From Symbiodinium natans (taxonomy: Eukaryota > Sar > Dinophyceae > Suessiales > Symbiodiniaceae): a DNA stretch of 64,000 nt. The stretch spans positions 1-64,000 of the forward strand of contig CAJNDS010002175.1 in the NCBI GenBank assembly GCA_905221605.1, given 5' to 3'. The position numbers and the translations under genes are program-made. Below are positions 12,176-23,830 of the stretch, one piece after another. The notes below the pieces were generated by a model. The model saw nothing but the letters and a program-made list of their open reading frames with translations. It was not told where the DNA came from and searched no databases. Position 1 is the first letter of the stretch, and every line of letters starts with the position of its first letter.

Positions 12176-13055
12176 TTCCGCGCCGAAATTGTGAGTTGAG
12201 GGAGCTAGCCTGATGGGCCAAAGAGGCCAGCATCGCACGCTGTCGATCTTTATGCCAAGTTCCGGAATCAGGGGCTTGACATCTAAGGGGCTTCGGCCTG
12301 CGGAGGATAGGGCTCGAAATGAAGGGGCTTATCACGTGTAAGCATTTCCGTGATGTAGGGCCCCAATGTAGGGGCCAAAGGCTCTAAGCTGGATCAACAC
12401 AACGGGTGTGTCTTTGACCTTCTTTCGACCATTTTGTTGTCCTTCAATTCGCGTTGAGTGTCAAAACCCCTCCACAGTTGCCGTCATGAGTTCGCGGTAC
12501 CTGGGCCCTCAGCACGAAGCTATCGCGAACTCTGACTACGCTTCTCTTCGTCTTTTTGCTCCGAAGGAGTGCCGGCATGGAGCCCGGCAGTGGCTGTCGA
12601 TGTTTTTTGTCCGGGCTTGGGGCTTCAAGGACTTTAAGGGTTTTCGGCCGATGGGGTCTTTCAGGGTCGTGATTTAGGGCTGAGTGCTCTAGCTTCTTCA
12701 GCACAACTACTGCCATTGACCTTCTTCTGACTCTTTTCCTGTCAATCAAGGTCTTGCTCCTCCAGTCGTGGTAAGTCTTGCTTGCGTTGCCCGGTGGCTA
12801 GCCGGAAAGCTTTCCCCTGACTATTCTTGCTCAGCTCCCCGGTCTTTCATGGGCCTCCAAAAGCCGGAACTCCTGGACAGGCAGCCTGCAGTCTCATCAT
12901 CGCCCTCACTATCAAGCGTTGCGCCTGCTCCAATTGTAGATCCCGTGTGATTTTTGAGTACTTGCTGTTGATGGAGTGAAGCCTGCATGCCATGAGCACC
13001 CCTAGGCCCGTAATATTCCCTAAACCCGGCAAAAACACATCGTAGTCGTAGTCGC

Positions 13056-14526
13056 GGAAGACGGGTCGAAAAAACATCCACTTCACACTTGAGTGCGCAT
13101 CATTGGGGGGGCTCTGGCGAGTTCTCTGTCCAGTGCGCGCTTTTGGATGCGCACTCAAGTCTTAACGCGGCGCTGCACTCGACACGCTGTGTGTCCAGTG
13201 CAGCGCTGCGTTCACTCTTGAGTGCGCATCCTTGTTTTTGTAAAGGCTTCAATTGATGAAGTTGCTTCGTGTTTTTTAAGGTTTTCGTAACATTGCGTTG
13301 GGGGGGGGGGTGTGTTCGAAAAGTCAGTTCCTTGGGAGGGCGCTCGTTTAGGGTTTAGGGTTTGGGGTTTTGGGTTCAGGGTTTAGGGTTTTGGGTTGAG
13401 GGTTAAGGGTTTAGGGCTTCTTAGGGTTTAGGGTTTAGGGGCTTTTTAGGGATTAGGGTCTTTCAGGGGGTTAGGGCCTTTTAGGGGGCTTTGGGGCTTA
13501 GGGCCTTTTTGGTAAGGTTTGGGGTTTATGGTTTAGGGTTTAGGGTTTAGGGTTGAGGGTTTAGGGGCTTTTTAGGGCTTAGGGCCTTTTAGGGATTAGG
13601 GCCTTTCAGGGTTCGGGTCCTTTTAGGGTCTAGGGTGCGTATAGGGTTTAGGGTTTATAGGGGTCTATAGGGTTTAGGGTTTAGGGTTTAGGGTTTAGGG
13701 CTTTTTAGGGATTAGGGTCTTTTAGGGGGTTTTACGGCTTAGGGCTTTTTAAGGCTTAGGGCCTTCTAGGGATTAGGGCAGTTTAGGGTTTAGGGTTTCG
13801 GGCGTTTTAGGGCCTAGAGCTTTTTAGGGTTTAGGGGGATTTTTAGGGTCTAGGGCCTTAGGGCTTTAGGGCTTTTGGGCTTTAGGGCTCTAGGGCTTTA
13901 GGGCTTTAGGGCTTTAGGGCTCAGGGCTTTTCAGGGTTTAGGGCTTTTTCGGGGTTTAGGGGGTTTAGGGCTTTTAGGGTTTAGTGTTTAGGGCTTTTTT
14001 GGGGTTTAGGGCGTTTCAGGGCTTAGGGCTTTTCATGGATTAGGGTCTTTTAGGGGGTTAGGGCCTTTTAGGGGTTTTAGGGCTTAGGGCTTTTTAGGGC
14101 CCAGGGCCTTTTAGGGATTAGGGCCTTTTGGGGCTCAGGGCCTTTTAGTGTTTAGGGTTTAGGGTTTGGGATTAGGGCCTTTTAGGGCTCAGGGCTTTTT
14201 AGGGTACAGGGTTTACGGCGTTTCAGGGCTCCGAGCTTTTTAGGGTTTAGGGATTTTTGGGGTCTAGGGTTCAGGGCTTTAGGGCTTTTTAGGGCTTAGG
14301 GCCTTTTAGGGATTAGGGCATTTTAGGGTTCAGGGCTTTTCAGGGTTTAGGGTTTATGGTTTAGGCTTTGGGGTTTAGGGTTTGGGGTTTTGGGTTTAGG
14401 GTTTGGGATTAAATGCACGGCAGGCTCTCTGGGAGGCTAGCCCACAACTAGATCAGGATGCGCACTCAAGTCTTAACTCGGATGCTTACCCGAGTCTAAA
14501 GTGGATGTTTTCCTGACCCTGCCCCC
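13056..14526. mobile_element. Foldback (Mutator-like) element filled with telomere-like DNA
   Basis: The outer ends are inverted: left GGGTCGAAAAAACATCCAC (13,063 on) against the reverse complement of the right end, GGGTCAGGAAAACATCCAC. Inner inverted arms CTTGAGTGCGCATC occur at 13,089 and 13,219 (left) and as GATGCGCACTCAAGTCTTAA at 14,457 (right). The element is flanked by CGTAGTCGC at 13,047-13,055 and again at 14,527-14,535, a 9-bp direct repeat that fits target-site duplication. Related introns elsewhere read TAGTCGCAATGAT without an insertion. No transposase is present. Long inverted ends plus a 9-bp duplication suggest a non-autonomous Mutator-like element; the assignment is inference. 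Confidence 0.6.
13336..14410 (+). repeat. Degenerate TTTAGGG telomere-like block
   Basis: About 1.08 kb of TTTAGGG units mixed with variants such as GGGCTTTT, GGGATTA and GGGCC. It runs in one orientation throughout and lies inside the foldback element, so it is interstitial and not a chromosome end. Confidence 0.9.
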
Positions 14527-14997
14527 CGTAGTCGCAATGATAATCAATATGTCTCTGGTAAAGCGGCCGGGTTCCTTCCAGTACTACTCCTTGCTTCCTC
14601 GGCCCTACTTGGCAGCTGTCCTTCCAAACCCCCAATCACCAAACCCTTGTCAACCCTACCACCCCCTAAACGGCGAACACCCTTTCCCTGAACCTTGAAG
14701 TTCAGCACAACGCAAATGCAAGTTCTTGCACCGGCGCAAGCCTGGCGGCCAAAGCACCCGGCATTGTGGCTGCAACTGCTCTTCTTGACACGGCAGTTAA
14801 TTCAGAGTCTTGGACCTGTATGTTTCTTCATTAAGCGTGGAGTACAGTCGGCCCTCATCCAAGTGCTGTGACCAACACTTCGGGTTTCGTTCTACTGCGA
14901 AGGCAACAGCTATTGCCTGATTTTTTTGGGGGAAAGGAGGTTCCAAATGGAGAATGGCGTGGAGATTTGTCGTGAGGAAGCTGCTTCTGGCTCACAC

Positions 14998-15093
14998 CTG
15001 TGCTCCCCGCGGCAGCTCCTCGGAAGCACATGCCAGAGCAAAACAGTGCTGCTCCACAGCAGCCAAGACCACCTCCTTGTTGGCGCGGAGCTC
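14998..15093 (-). CDS. DUF4116 repeat exon, type E, 96 bp
   Basis: Reads ELRANKEVVLAAVEQHCFAL and then ACASEELPRGAQ. Boundaries are CTAG|GAGCTC and CACAG|GTGTGAG. At 96 bp it is exactly 32 codons, unlike the 97-bp type E copies. Confidence 0.6.
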
Positions 15094-15300
15094 CTAGAAA
15101 AGGCATTCTCATCGCCGCCGTCAGAGCTCCGGCTGAATATTTTAAACTCTAAATACCCCTTCGACGCACTAGACCCTTCACCCGGCAATATAAAGTCGAC
15201 TGCTAAGGCAACAGCGAACGCCAGATCTTTGGGGGGAAAGGAAAATCCGATACAGAATGGTGTGGAGATTTGTCGAGACTAAGCTGCTTCTGTCTCGCAC

Positions 15301-15397
15301 CTGTGGTTTTCTGCGGCAGCTCCTCGGAAGCAAATTCCAGGGCGGCCGGGTTCTGCTTCACAGCAGCCAGCACAACCTCCTTGTTGGCGCGGATCTG
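15301..15397 (-). CDS. DUF4116 repeat exon, type B, altered start
   Basis: Reads QIRANKEVVLAAVKQNPAAL. The first codon is changed from GAG to CAG directly after the acceptor, and Trp of KQNW is replaced by Pro, which would disturb a helix. Donor intact. Confidence 0.5.
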
Positions 15398-15505
15398 CTG
15401 GAAACGTATTCCCTAAACCATTCTCGTGATTCCGCGCACTCTGAACTCTAAACACCCCTTCACCCTGTGGAGATTTGTCGAGACTAAGCTGCTTCTGTCT
15501 CGCAC

Positions 15506-15602
15506 CTGTGGTTTTCTGCGGCAGCTCCTTGGAAGCAAAATCCAGGGCGGCCCAGTTCTGCTTCACAGTAGCCAGCACAAACTCCTTGTTGGCGCGGATC
15601 TC
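15506..15602 (-). CDS. DUF4116 repeat exon, type B
   Basis: Reads EIRANKEFVLATVKQNWAAL and then DFASKELPQKTTG. It has Glu-to-Lys in the SEEL motif. It follows the previous type B unit after only ~110 bp, the tightest spacing of two full units here. Confidence 0.55.
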
Positions 15603-16144
15603 CTGGAAACGTATTCTCATCGCCCAAGTAATTACTCCAGCTGTAAATCCTTCGTACCTTGTGCACCCTACACCCTAAACACCCCTTGACCCGTAATACA
15701 CCCTTCACCTGGCAATAGCTCAGCACCATAGTCGCAAGGCTCACGACCCACAATGCTTCTGGTACAGCAACCTGGTCTTGGAAAAGGCTTACTCAAGCGT
15801 TTGCTTCAGGGAGTCTAGGCTTCGTGCAGGGGCGAATTGCATGGGAAAAGAGGTTCCAGTGGAGAATGGCGTGGAGATTCGTCGAACCAAAGCTTCTTCT
15901 GGCTCCGACCAGAGGCCCAGACAAAAAAGGCATACGAATGTCAAGTGTGACCTTCAAAGGCCCTACCTGCATGGCAGCCGTCTCCCAAACAGGTTGGCTC
16001 TTGGAAAACTTCTTCGTGCTCTGCGTGATCATTCCTCCACTACTGCTACAATACTCGGAGCCTCTGGCCTCCGAGCATGAAGGTACGTATACACTGTGTT
16101 ACACCTACCGATGGGAGTAGTCCTCAATCCTCAGTTTGTCTGAC

Positions 16145-16238
16145 CCGGCTCCCTGTGCCGCTCGTTGGCGGCATACTTCAAGGCCAAACCGTCCTGCTGC
16201 ATGACCACCACGACCAGGTCGGTGTCTTTCTGGAGCTC
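16145..16238 (-). CDS. DUF4116 repeat exon, type A
   Basis: Reads ELQKDTDLVVVVMQQDGLAL and then KYAANERHREPG. It is the most divergent A copy of the 5-16 kb region, with VVVVM in the helix core. The donor is CCGG|GTCAG. Confidence 0.55.
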
Positions 16239-16375
16239 CTGGACGAGCAGTCGCGTCATCGCAGTCTTTCTCAAGCATTGCCCGCGCTCCAGTTGAAGCC
16301 CGTGATACACCCTTAGCCGGGAAAAGTAGCGCATCACCACAGTCACAAGGCTCACGACCCACAATGCTTCCGGTG

Positions 16376-16462
16376 TTGCAGCAGCTCCTGGGAAGCATAT
16401 GCCAGGGCCCTGCAGTTCTGCTTCACAGCTGCCAGGACCACCTCCTTGTTGTTTCGGAGCTC
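16376..16462 (-). pseudogene. DUF4116 repeat exon, type C, chimeric 3' end
   Basis: Reads ELRNNKEVVLAAVKQNCRAL and then AYASQELLQ. The usual GTGPGLPR tail and GT donor are missing: the exon joins directly to the spacer that normally follows a type A unit (TGCTTCCGGT). It marks the left edge of the 1,490-bp array. Confidence 0.5.
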
Positions 16463-17771
16463 CTGGAAACGCATTCTCATCGCCACCGTCATTACTCAAG
16501 TTGTAAGTTCCTAGTGCTGGTACTTACTTCTGATTTCATGGACTGAGTGCTGCATGAGCTCTTTCGGTACCCCAAACCTTTTCTTGATTCCGCGCGCCCT
16601 AAACCGTAAACACCCCAGCGCCCGCAATACACCCTTAACCCGGAAAATGTGGTGCATCACCATAGATGTAATGATCGCGACCCATATGCTTCTGGTATGG
16701 CAGCCTGGTGTTGGAAAGGCCTATTCAAGCATTGCCCTTTGCAAACCCTAAATACCCCTGCACCCTGGAGCTTGTCAACCCGCATGCCTAGTCGCTTTGG
16801 AGTGCCGGCCGAGGAGCTGCTTTTCTTGAGAGCTACGGTGGATCCACTGTAGGATAAAGGGTCTTGGAGCTGCATGTCCTAGAAAGGATTCACAAACTCG
16901 CAAAACCCTACATCACTTCTGCAAAACACACCCCTAGATCCCTGACAAGAAGATCCCGACTCCGGTTGTAGATCAGTGCGTATCTGGTACCTACTTCTGA
17001 TGGGCTGACTCCTGCATGAACGTCGGTACCTTCAACACTTGCAGTGCACGTACTCTTCATTCTGCGCGCCCTAAACGCTCAGCATCCCTAAACCCATATC
17101 ACGGCCTCAACCTCAACCCTGAAATAGTACAAGGCATCCGCAATGACCGCCACTCACAACACTAAGCCCCAATGCGGGAGTCTAGGGTTCTGTAGAATTT
17201 CAGATTTGGCCTTCAGGGAGGAGCTGTTTGTGGGGGAATGGAGGATCGAATGGCAAAATACGTGGAGAATCACACGGCCAAGCTTCTGGCTTAGACGCAA
17301 ATTCTGAAAACCTTCTGCACCTATAGTCCCTATAACCTGTGAGGGCTGGCGGTCGGCAACTGCTCTTCTTGAGGTTCGAATTCGGATTCAGGGCGTGGGA
17401 GCTGCCAGTAAGGACTCACAAGTCGATCCTCTCCCAAGAACTTGTACCAATCGTCCGATTTTCTGTTACAGAGCAAGACCGTAAACCCCCAAAACTGAAC
17501 CTTTTAACCCGTTTAAGGCCAGAAAGGCCGGCACCGTGGCTGTCGATGCTCTTTTTGTCGGTTCCTAGCTGGGCCAGCACAACTGGTGTTTCTGACCTTC
17601 TTGTCACCTTATTGTTGTCATGCATCTCGTATTCAGTGTGAGAATTCCTCTGCTGTTGCTGTCACGAGTTCGCGTTACATGGGCCCTCAGCACGAAACAG
17701 TCGCGAACTCTGATGACTCCTCTCTTCGTCATATTTTGCTCCGAAGGAGTGGCGTGCATTTTCTCATGAAC

Positions 17772-17882
17772 CCGCGGCAGCCCGGGCCCCGTCCCCTGCA
17801 GCAGCTCCTGGGAAGCATATTCCAGGGCCCTGCAGTTCTGCTTCACAGCTTCCAGGACCACCTCCTTGTTGTTTCGGAGCTC
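17772..17882 (-). CDS. DUF4116 repeat exon, type C, 111 bp
   Basis: Reads ELRNNKEVVLEAVKQNCRAL with tail QGTGPGLPR. Ala-to-Glu in the helix core is unique to this copy. The donor is CCGCGG|GTTCATG; 37 codons exactly. Confidence 0.62.
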
Positions 17883-19262
17883 CTGGAAACGCATTCTCAT
17901 CGCCACCGTCATTACTCAAGTTGTAAGTTCCTAGTGCTTTTCTGGTACTTACTTCTGATTTCATGGACTGAGTGCTGCATGAGCTCTTTCGGTACCCCAA
18001 ACCTTTTCTTGATTCCGCGCGCCCTAAACCGTAAACACCCCAGCGCCCGCAATACACCCTTAACCCGGAAAATGTGGTGCATCACCATACATGTAATGAT
18101 CGCGACCCATATGCTTCTGGTATGGCAGCCTGGTGTTGGAAAGGCCTATTCAAGCATTGCCCTTTGCAAACCCTAAATACCCCTGCACCCTGGAGCTTGT
18201 AAACCCGCATGCCTAGTCGCTTTGGGGTGCCGGCCGAGGAGCTGCTTTTCTTGAGAGCTACGGTGGATCCGCTGTAGGATAAAGGGTCTTGGAGCTGCAT
18301 GTCCTAGAAAGGATTCAGGGCAGCGTCGACCGTCCAAGTGTTGCCAGCCTAATGGCTTGTACAAACTCGCAAAATCCTACATCACTTCTGCAAAACACAC
18401 CCCTAGATCCCTGAACCCTTAAACCGGTCTTTCTCACAAGAAGATCCCGACTCCAGTTGTAGATCAGTGCGTATCTGGTACCTACTTCTGATGGACTGAC
18501 TCCTGCATGAACGTCGGTACCTTCAACACTTGCAGCGCACGTACTCTTTATTCTGCGCACCCTAAACGCTCAGCATCCCTAAACCCATATCACGGCCTCA
18601 ACCTCAACCCTGAAATAGTACAAGGCATCCGCAATGACCGCCACTCACAACACTAAGCCCCAATGCGGGAGTCTAGGGTTCTGTAGAATTTCAGATTTGG
18701 CCTTCAGGGAGGAGCTGTTTGTGGGGGAATGGAGGATCGAATGGCAAAATACGTGGAGAATCACACGGCCAAGCTTCTGGCTTAGACGCAAATTCTGAAA
18801 ACCTTCTGCACCTATAGTCCCTATAACCTGTGAGGGCTGGCGGTCTGCAACTGCTCTTCTTGAGGTTCGAATTCGGATTCAGGGCGTGGGAGCTCCCAGT
18901 AAGGACTCACAAGTCGATCCTCTCCCAAGAACTTGTACCAATCGTCCGATTTTCTGTTACAGAGCAAGACCGTAAACCCCCAAAACTGAACCTTTTAACC
19001 CGTTTAAGGCCAGAAAGGCCGGCACCGTGGCTGTCGATGCTCTTTTTGTCGGTTCCTAGCTGGGCCAGCACAACTGGTGTTTCTGACCTTCTTGTCACCT
19101 TATTGTTATCATGCATCTCGTATTCAGTGTGAGAATTCCTCTGCTGTTGCTGTCACGAGTTCGCGTTACATGGGCCCTCAGCACGAAACAGTCGCGAACT
19201 CTGATGACTCCTCTCTTCGTCATATTTTGCTCCGAAGGAGTGGCGTGCATTTTCTCATGAAC

Positions 19263-19373
19263 CCGCGGCAGCCCGGGCCCCGTCCCCTGCAGCAGCTCCT
19301 GGGAAGCATATTCCAGGGCCCTGCAGTTCTGCTTCACAGCTGCCAGGACCACCTCCTTGTTGTTTCGGAGCTC
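19263..19373 (-). CDS. DUF4116 repeat exon, type C, 111 bp
   Basis: Reads ELRNNKEVVLAAVKQNCRAL with tail QGTGPGLPR; same boundaries as the 17.8-kb copy. 37 codons. Confidence 0.62.
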
Positions 19374-20759
19374 CTGGAAACGCATTCTCATCGCCACCGT
19401 CATTACTCAAGTTGTAAGTTCCTAGTGCTTTTCTGGTACTTACTTCTGATTTCATGGACTGAGTGCTGCATGAGCTCTTTCGGTACCCCAAACCTTTTCT
19501 TGATTCGCGCGCCCTAAACCGTAAACACCCCAGCGCCCGCAATACACCCTTAACCCGGAAAATGTGGTGCATCACCATAGATGTAATGATCGCGACCCAT
19601 ATGCTTCTGGTATGGCAGCCTGGTGTTGGAAAGGCCTATTCAAGCATTGCCCTTTGCAAACCCTAAATACCCCTGCACCCTGGAGCTTGTAAACCCGCAT
19701 GCCTAGTCGCTTTGGGGTGCCGGCCGAGGAGCTGCTTTTCTTGAGAGCTACGGTGGATCCGCTGTAGGATAAAGGGTCTTGGAGCTGCATGTCCTAGAAA
19801 GGATTCAGGGCAGCGTCGACCGTCCAAGTGTTGCCAGCCTAATGGCTTGTACAAACTCGCAAAACCCTACATCACTTCTGCAAAACACACCCCTAGATCC
19901 CTGAACCCTTAAACCGGTCTTTCTCACAAGAAGATCCCGACTCCAGTTGTAGATCAGTGCGTATCTGGTACCTACTTCTGATGGACTGACTCCTGCATGA
20001 ACGTCGGTACCTTCAACACTTGCAGCGCACGTACTCTTTATTCTGCGCACCCTAAACGCTCAGCATCCCTAAACCCATATCACGGCCTCAACCTCAACCC
20101 TGAAATAGTACAAGGCATCCGCAATGACCGCCACTCACAACACTAAGCCCCAATGCGGGAGTCTAGGGTTCTGTAGAATTTCAGATTTGGCCTTCAGGGA
20201 GGAGCTATTTGTGGGGGAATGGAGGATCGAATGGCAAAATACGAGGAGAATCACACGGCCAAGCTTCTGGCTTAGACGCAAATTCTGAAAACCTTCTGCA
20301 CCTATAGTCCCTATAACCTGTGAGGGCTGGCGGTCTGCAACTGCTCTTCTTGAGGTTCGAATTCGGATTCAGGGCGTGGGAGCTGCCAGGTTCTGTAAGG
20401 ACTCACAAGTCGATCCTCTCCCAAGAACTTGTACCAATCGTCCGATTTTCTGTTACAGAGCAAGACCGTAAACCCCCCAAAACTGAACCTTTTAACCCGT
20501 TTAAGGCCAGAAAGGCCGGCACCGTGGCTGTCGATGCTCTTTTTGTCGGTTCCTAGCTGGGCCAGCACAACTGGTGTTTCTGACCTTCTTGTCACCTTAT
20601 TGTTGTCATGCATCTCGTATTCAGTGTGAGAATTCCTCTGCTGTTGCTGTCACGAGTTCGCGTTACATGGGCCCTCAGCACGAAACAGTCGCGAACTCTG
20701 ATGACTCCTCTCTTCGTCATATTTTGCTCCGAAGGAGTGGCGTGCATTTTCTCATGAAC

Positions 20760-20870
20760 CCGCGGCGGCCCCTCCACCGTCCCCTGCAGCAGCTCCTGGG
20801 AAGCATATTCCAGGGCCCTGCAGTTCTGCTTCACAGCTGCCAGGACCACCTCCTTGTTGTTTCGGAGCTC
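20760..20870 (-). CDS. DUF4116 repeat exon, type C, 111 bp
   Basis: Same core as the 19.3-kb copy, but the tail reads QGTVEGPPR: four changed codons in a cluster, with length and frame unchanged. Confidence 0.62.
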
Positions 20871-22249
20871 CTGGAAACGCATTCTCATCGCCACCGTCAT
20901 TACTCAAGTTGTAAGTTCCTAGTGCTTTTCTGGTACTTACTTCTGATTTCATGGACTGAGTGCTGCATGAGCTCTTTCGGTACCCCAAACCTTTTCTTGA
21001 TTCGCGCGCCCTAAACCGTAAACACCCCAGCGCCCGCAATACACCCTTAACCCGGAAAATGTGGTGCATCACCATACATGTAATGATCGCGACCCATATG
21101 CTTCTGGTATGGCAGCCTGGTGTTGGAAAGGCCTATTCAAGCATTGCCCTTTGCAAACCCTAAATACCCCTGCACCCTGGAGCTTGTAAACCCGCATGCC
21201 TAGTCGCTTTGGGGTGCCGGCCGAGGAGCTGCTTTTCTTGAGAGCTACGGTGGATCCGCTGTAGGATAAAGGGTCTTGGAGCTGCATGTCCTAGAAAGGA
21301 TTCAGGGCAGCGTCGACCGTCCAAGTGTTGCCAGCCTAATGGCTTGTACAAACTCGCAAAATCCTACATCACTTCTGCAAAACACACCCCTAGATCCCTG
21401 AACCCTTAAACCGGTCTTTCTCACAAGAAGATCCCGACTCCAGTTGTAGATCAGTGCGTATCTGGTACCTACTTCTGATGGACTGACTCCTGCATGAACG
21501 TCGGTACCTTCAACACTTGCAGCGCACGTACTCTTTATTCTGCGCACCCTAAACGCTCAGCATCCCTAAACCCATATCACGGCCTCAACCTCAACCCTGA
21601 AATAGTACAAGGCATCCGCAATGACCGCCACTCACAACACTAAGCCCCAATGCGGGAGTCTAGGGTTCTGTAGAATTTCAGATTTGGCCTTCAGGGAGGA
21701 GCTGTTTGTGGGGGAATGGAGGATCGAATGGCAAAATACGTGGAGAATCACACGGCCAAGCTTCTGGCTTAGACGCAAATTCTGAAAACCTTCTGCACCT
21801 ATAGTCCCTATAACCTGTGAGGGCTGGCGGTCGGCAACTGCTCTTCTTGAGGTTCGAATTCGGATTCAGGGCGTGGGAGCTGCCAGTAAGGACTCACAAG
21901 TCGATCCTCTCCCAAGAACTTGTACCAATCGTCCGATTTTCTGTTACAGAGCAAGACCGTAAACCCCCAAAACTGAACCTTTTAACCCGTTTAAGGCCAG
22001 AAAGGCCGGCACCGTGGCTGTCGATGCTCTTTTTGTCGGTTCCTAGCTGGGCCAGCACAACTGGTGTTTCTGACCTTCTTGTCACCTTATTGTTATCATG
22101 CATCTCGTATTCAGTGTGAGAATTCCTCCGCTGTTGCTGTCACGAGTTCGCGTTACATGGGCCCTCAGCACGAAACAGTCGCGAACTCTGATGACTCCTC
22201 TCTTCGTCATATTTTGCTCCGAAGGAGTGGCGTGCATTTTCTCATGAAC

Positions 22250-22360
22250 CCGCGGCAGCCCCTCCACCGTCCCCTGCAGCAGCTCCTGGGAAGCATATTC
22301 CAGGGCCCTGCAGTTCTGCTTCACAGCTGCCAGGACCACCTCCTTGTTGTTTCGGAGCTC
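22250..22360 (-). CDS. DUF4116 repeat exon, type C, 111 bp
   Basis: Tail QGTVEGLPR, intermediate between the 19.3-kb and 20.8-kb copies, as expected from gene conversion between units. Confidence 0.62.
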
Positions 22361-22610
22361 CTGGAAACGCATTCTCATCGCCACCGTCATTACTCAAGTT
22401 GTAAGTTCCTAGTGCTTTTCTGGTACTTACTTCTGATTTCATGGACTGAGTGCTGCATGAGCTCTTTCGGTACCCTAAACCTTTTCTTGATTCGCGCGCC
22501 CTAAACCGTAAACACCCCAGCGCCCGCAATACACCCTTAACCCGGAAAATGTGGTGCATCACCATAGTTGCAATGATCGCGACCCATAATGTTGTATCCT
22601 GGTTAGTGTG

Positions 22611-22630
22611 CCCCCCCCCCCCCCCCCCCC
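22611..22630. repeat. Poly-C run (20 C)
   Basis: Homopolymer at the right edge of the 1,490-bp array. It is followed by two CCCCGGAATTGTGAAAAAAA blocks near 22,627 and 22,682. Confidence 0.9.
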
Positions 22631-22835
22631 GGAATTGTGAAAAAAATCAAAGATTATTCAGGGGGGTCTATTTGAGGAGGTCCCCCGGAATTGTGAAAAA
22701 AACTCGGGCGATGCAAAACTTCGGCGAGGCTGTTGAATGGCGTTGTTGTCTAGAAATCGCTTCTGAACTGAGCCTGAGAGACCAAAGATCTGAGCCTGAG
22801 CAAAGACTCAAAGCCTGAAACCTTGAGGCCTGAGC

Positions 22836-23212
22836 TTGTCGGGCCCTTGAAATCTTAAGTCTCAGGCCAGCCCCAAAGCTAAGATTTCCTTATAAAGTGC
22901 TTTTGTACCGAGGCCAGGCAACCAAATTTCAAAGGGGGTAGTCCGGCAGCTGCCCGAATGCCGTATAATGTAAAACGTTTGGTCCCCTGGATTTTTTTCT
23001 TTTTTTTGCGAGCTAGTTGGGTTTGGATCCAGAGTCCTCAGGGCTGAGGCTTCCTAAGCCTTGAGGCCTCTGAGGTTGTCGGGCCCTTGAAATCTTAAGT
23101 CTCCAGGCCAGCCCCAAAGCTAAAAGTGCTTTTGTACCGAGGCCAGGCAACCAAATTTCAAAGGGGTAGTCCGGCAGCTGCCCGAATGCCGTATAATATA
23201 AAACGTTTGGTG
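22836..23212. repeat. ~150-bp direct repeat pair
   Basis: The segment starting TTGTCGGGCCCTTGAAATCT occurs at about 22,836-22,972 and again at about 23,077-23,205, with the shared end CGAATGCCGTATAAT. Sequence in and between the pair is unlike other spacers. No gene seen. Confidence 0.8.
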
Positions 23213-23410
23213 TGGTGTTGGAAAGGCCTATCAAAGCATTATTACCCTTTGGAAACGATGGTTGTGAGATCTCGGATCTAATTTTCAGGGAGTCGAGGGT
23301 TCTGTAGGAGTTCAGATGTGGCCTTCATGGAGGAGCTAGTTGCACGTGATAAACCTGATCTTCAAACAACTTGGCAGCACTCAGCCCTTAAACCTAACCC
23401 CCACGTAAGC

Positions 23411-23830
23411 GCTTCGGTCTGTCACTGCTCTTGAGGTTGCAGTTGGGATTCAGGGCGAGACTCTGCGGGGACTCATACAGGAGTGGAGACGACCCTCCCC
23501 CAACAACTGGTACCAACCTTCTGGCTTTCAGCTCTACAGAGCAACAGCGGAAACCTTTGAACTCTAAAGAGTTTAGGGAGCAAGCCTGATGGGTCAGAGA
23601 GGCCAGCACCGCAGGCTGTCGATGCTCTTTTTGTCAACGGGCTCCGGGCTTAGGGCTTTGGGGGCTAAGGGGTGTCGGCCTTTGGGGTCTAGGGGTCTGT
23701 ATATGAAGGGGTTTATGACGTGCAAGCATTCCCGGGATGGAGGGCCCCCATTTGCGTGCCCCAGGCTCGGTGCTTCAGCACAATTGGTGTTTCTGTTCTT
23801 CTTATTGTTGTCAGTCAAACCGTCATCAGT
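23411..23830. repeat. Spacer module shared with 30.28-30.71 kb
   Basis: Nearly identical to 30,283-30,710, from GCTTCGGTCTGTCACTGCTC to the TCTTATTGTTGTC block. The right-hand contexts differ, so the copies were joined to different sequence. Confidence 0.8.

Larger units (their letters stand above)
11015..12868. repeat. 1,900-bp tandem unit, third short copy
   Basis: Matches 9,115-10,970 at offset 1,899-1,901; single-base losses near 11,215 and 11,799 account for the drift. It ends where a type B exon should follow: GCCGGAACTCC is joined at once to TGGACAGGCAGCC, a type D 3' splice region, so the exon itself is missing. Confidence 0.9.
16376..22567. repeat. 1,490-bp tandem array
   Basis: Type C exon ends lie at 16,462, 17,882, 19,373, 20,870 and 22,360, giving spacings of 1,420, 1,491, 1,497 and 1,490 bp. 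Units differ at few positions. Several markers alternate between neighbouring copies, as at 17,611/19,107/20,603/22,093 (GTTGTC, GTTATC, GTTGTC, GTTATC), which suggests a two-unit higher-order period. The array ends at a poly-C run near 22,611. Confidence 0.92.

Noticed and set aside
13336-14410. Chromosome end
   Set aside because: Ordinary repeat spacer continues on both sides and the block lies inside inverted ends.
17370-17400. tRNA/SINE B-box-like GGTTCGAATTC, recurring in the 1,490-bp array
   Set aside because: One base off the B-box consensus, no matching A box at the right distance, and no cloverleaf.
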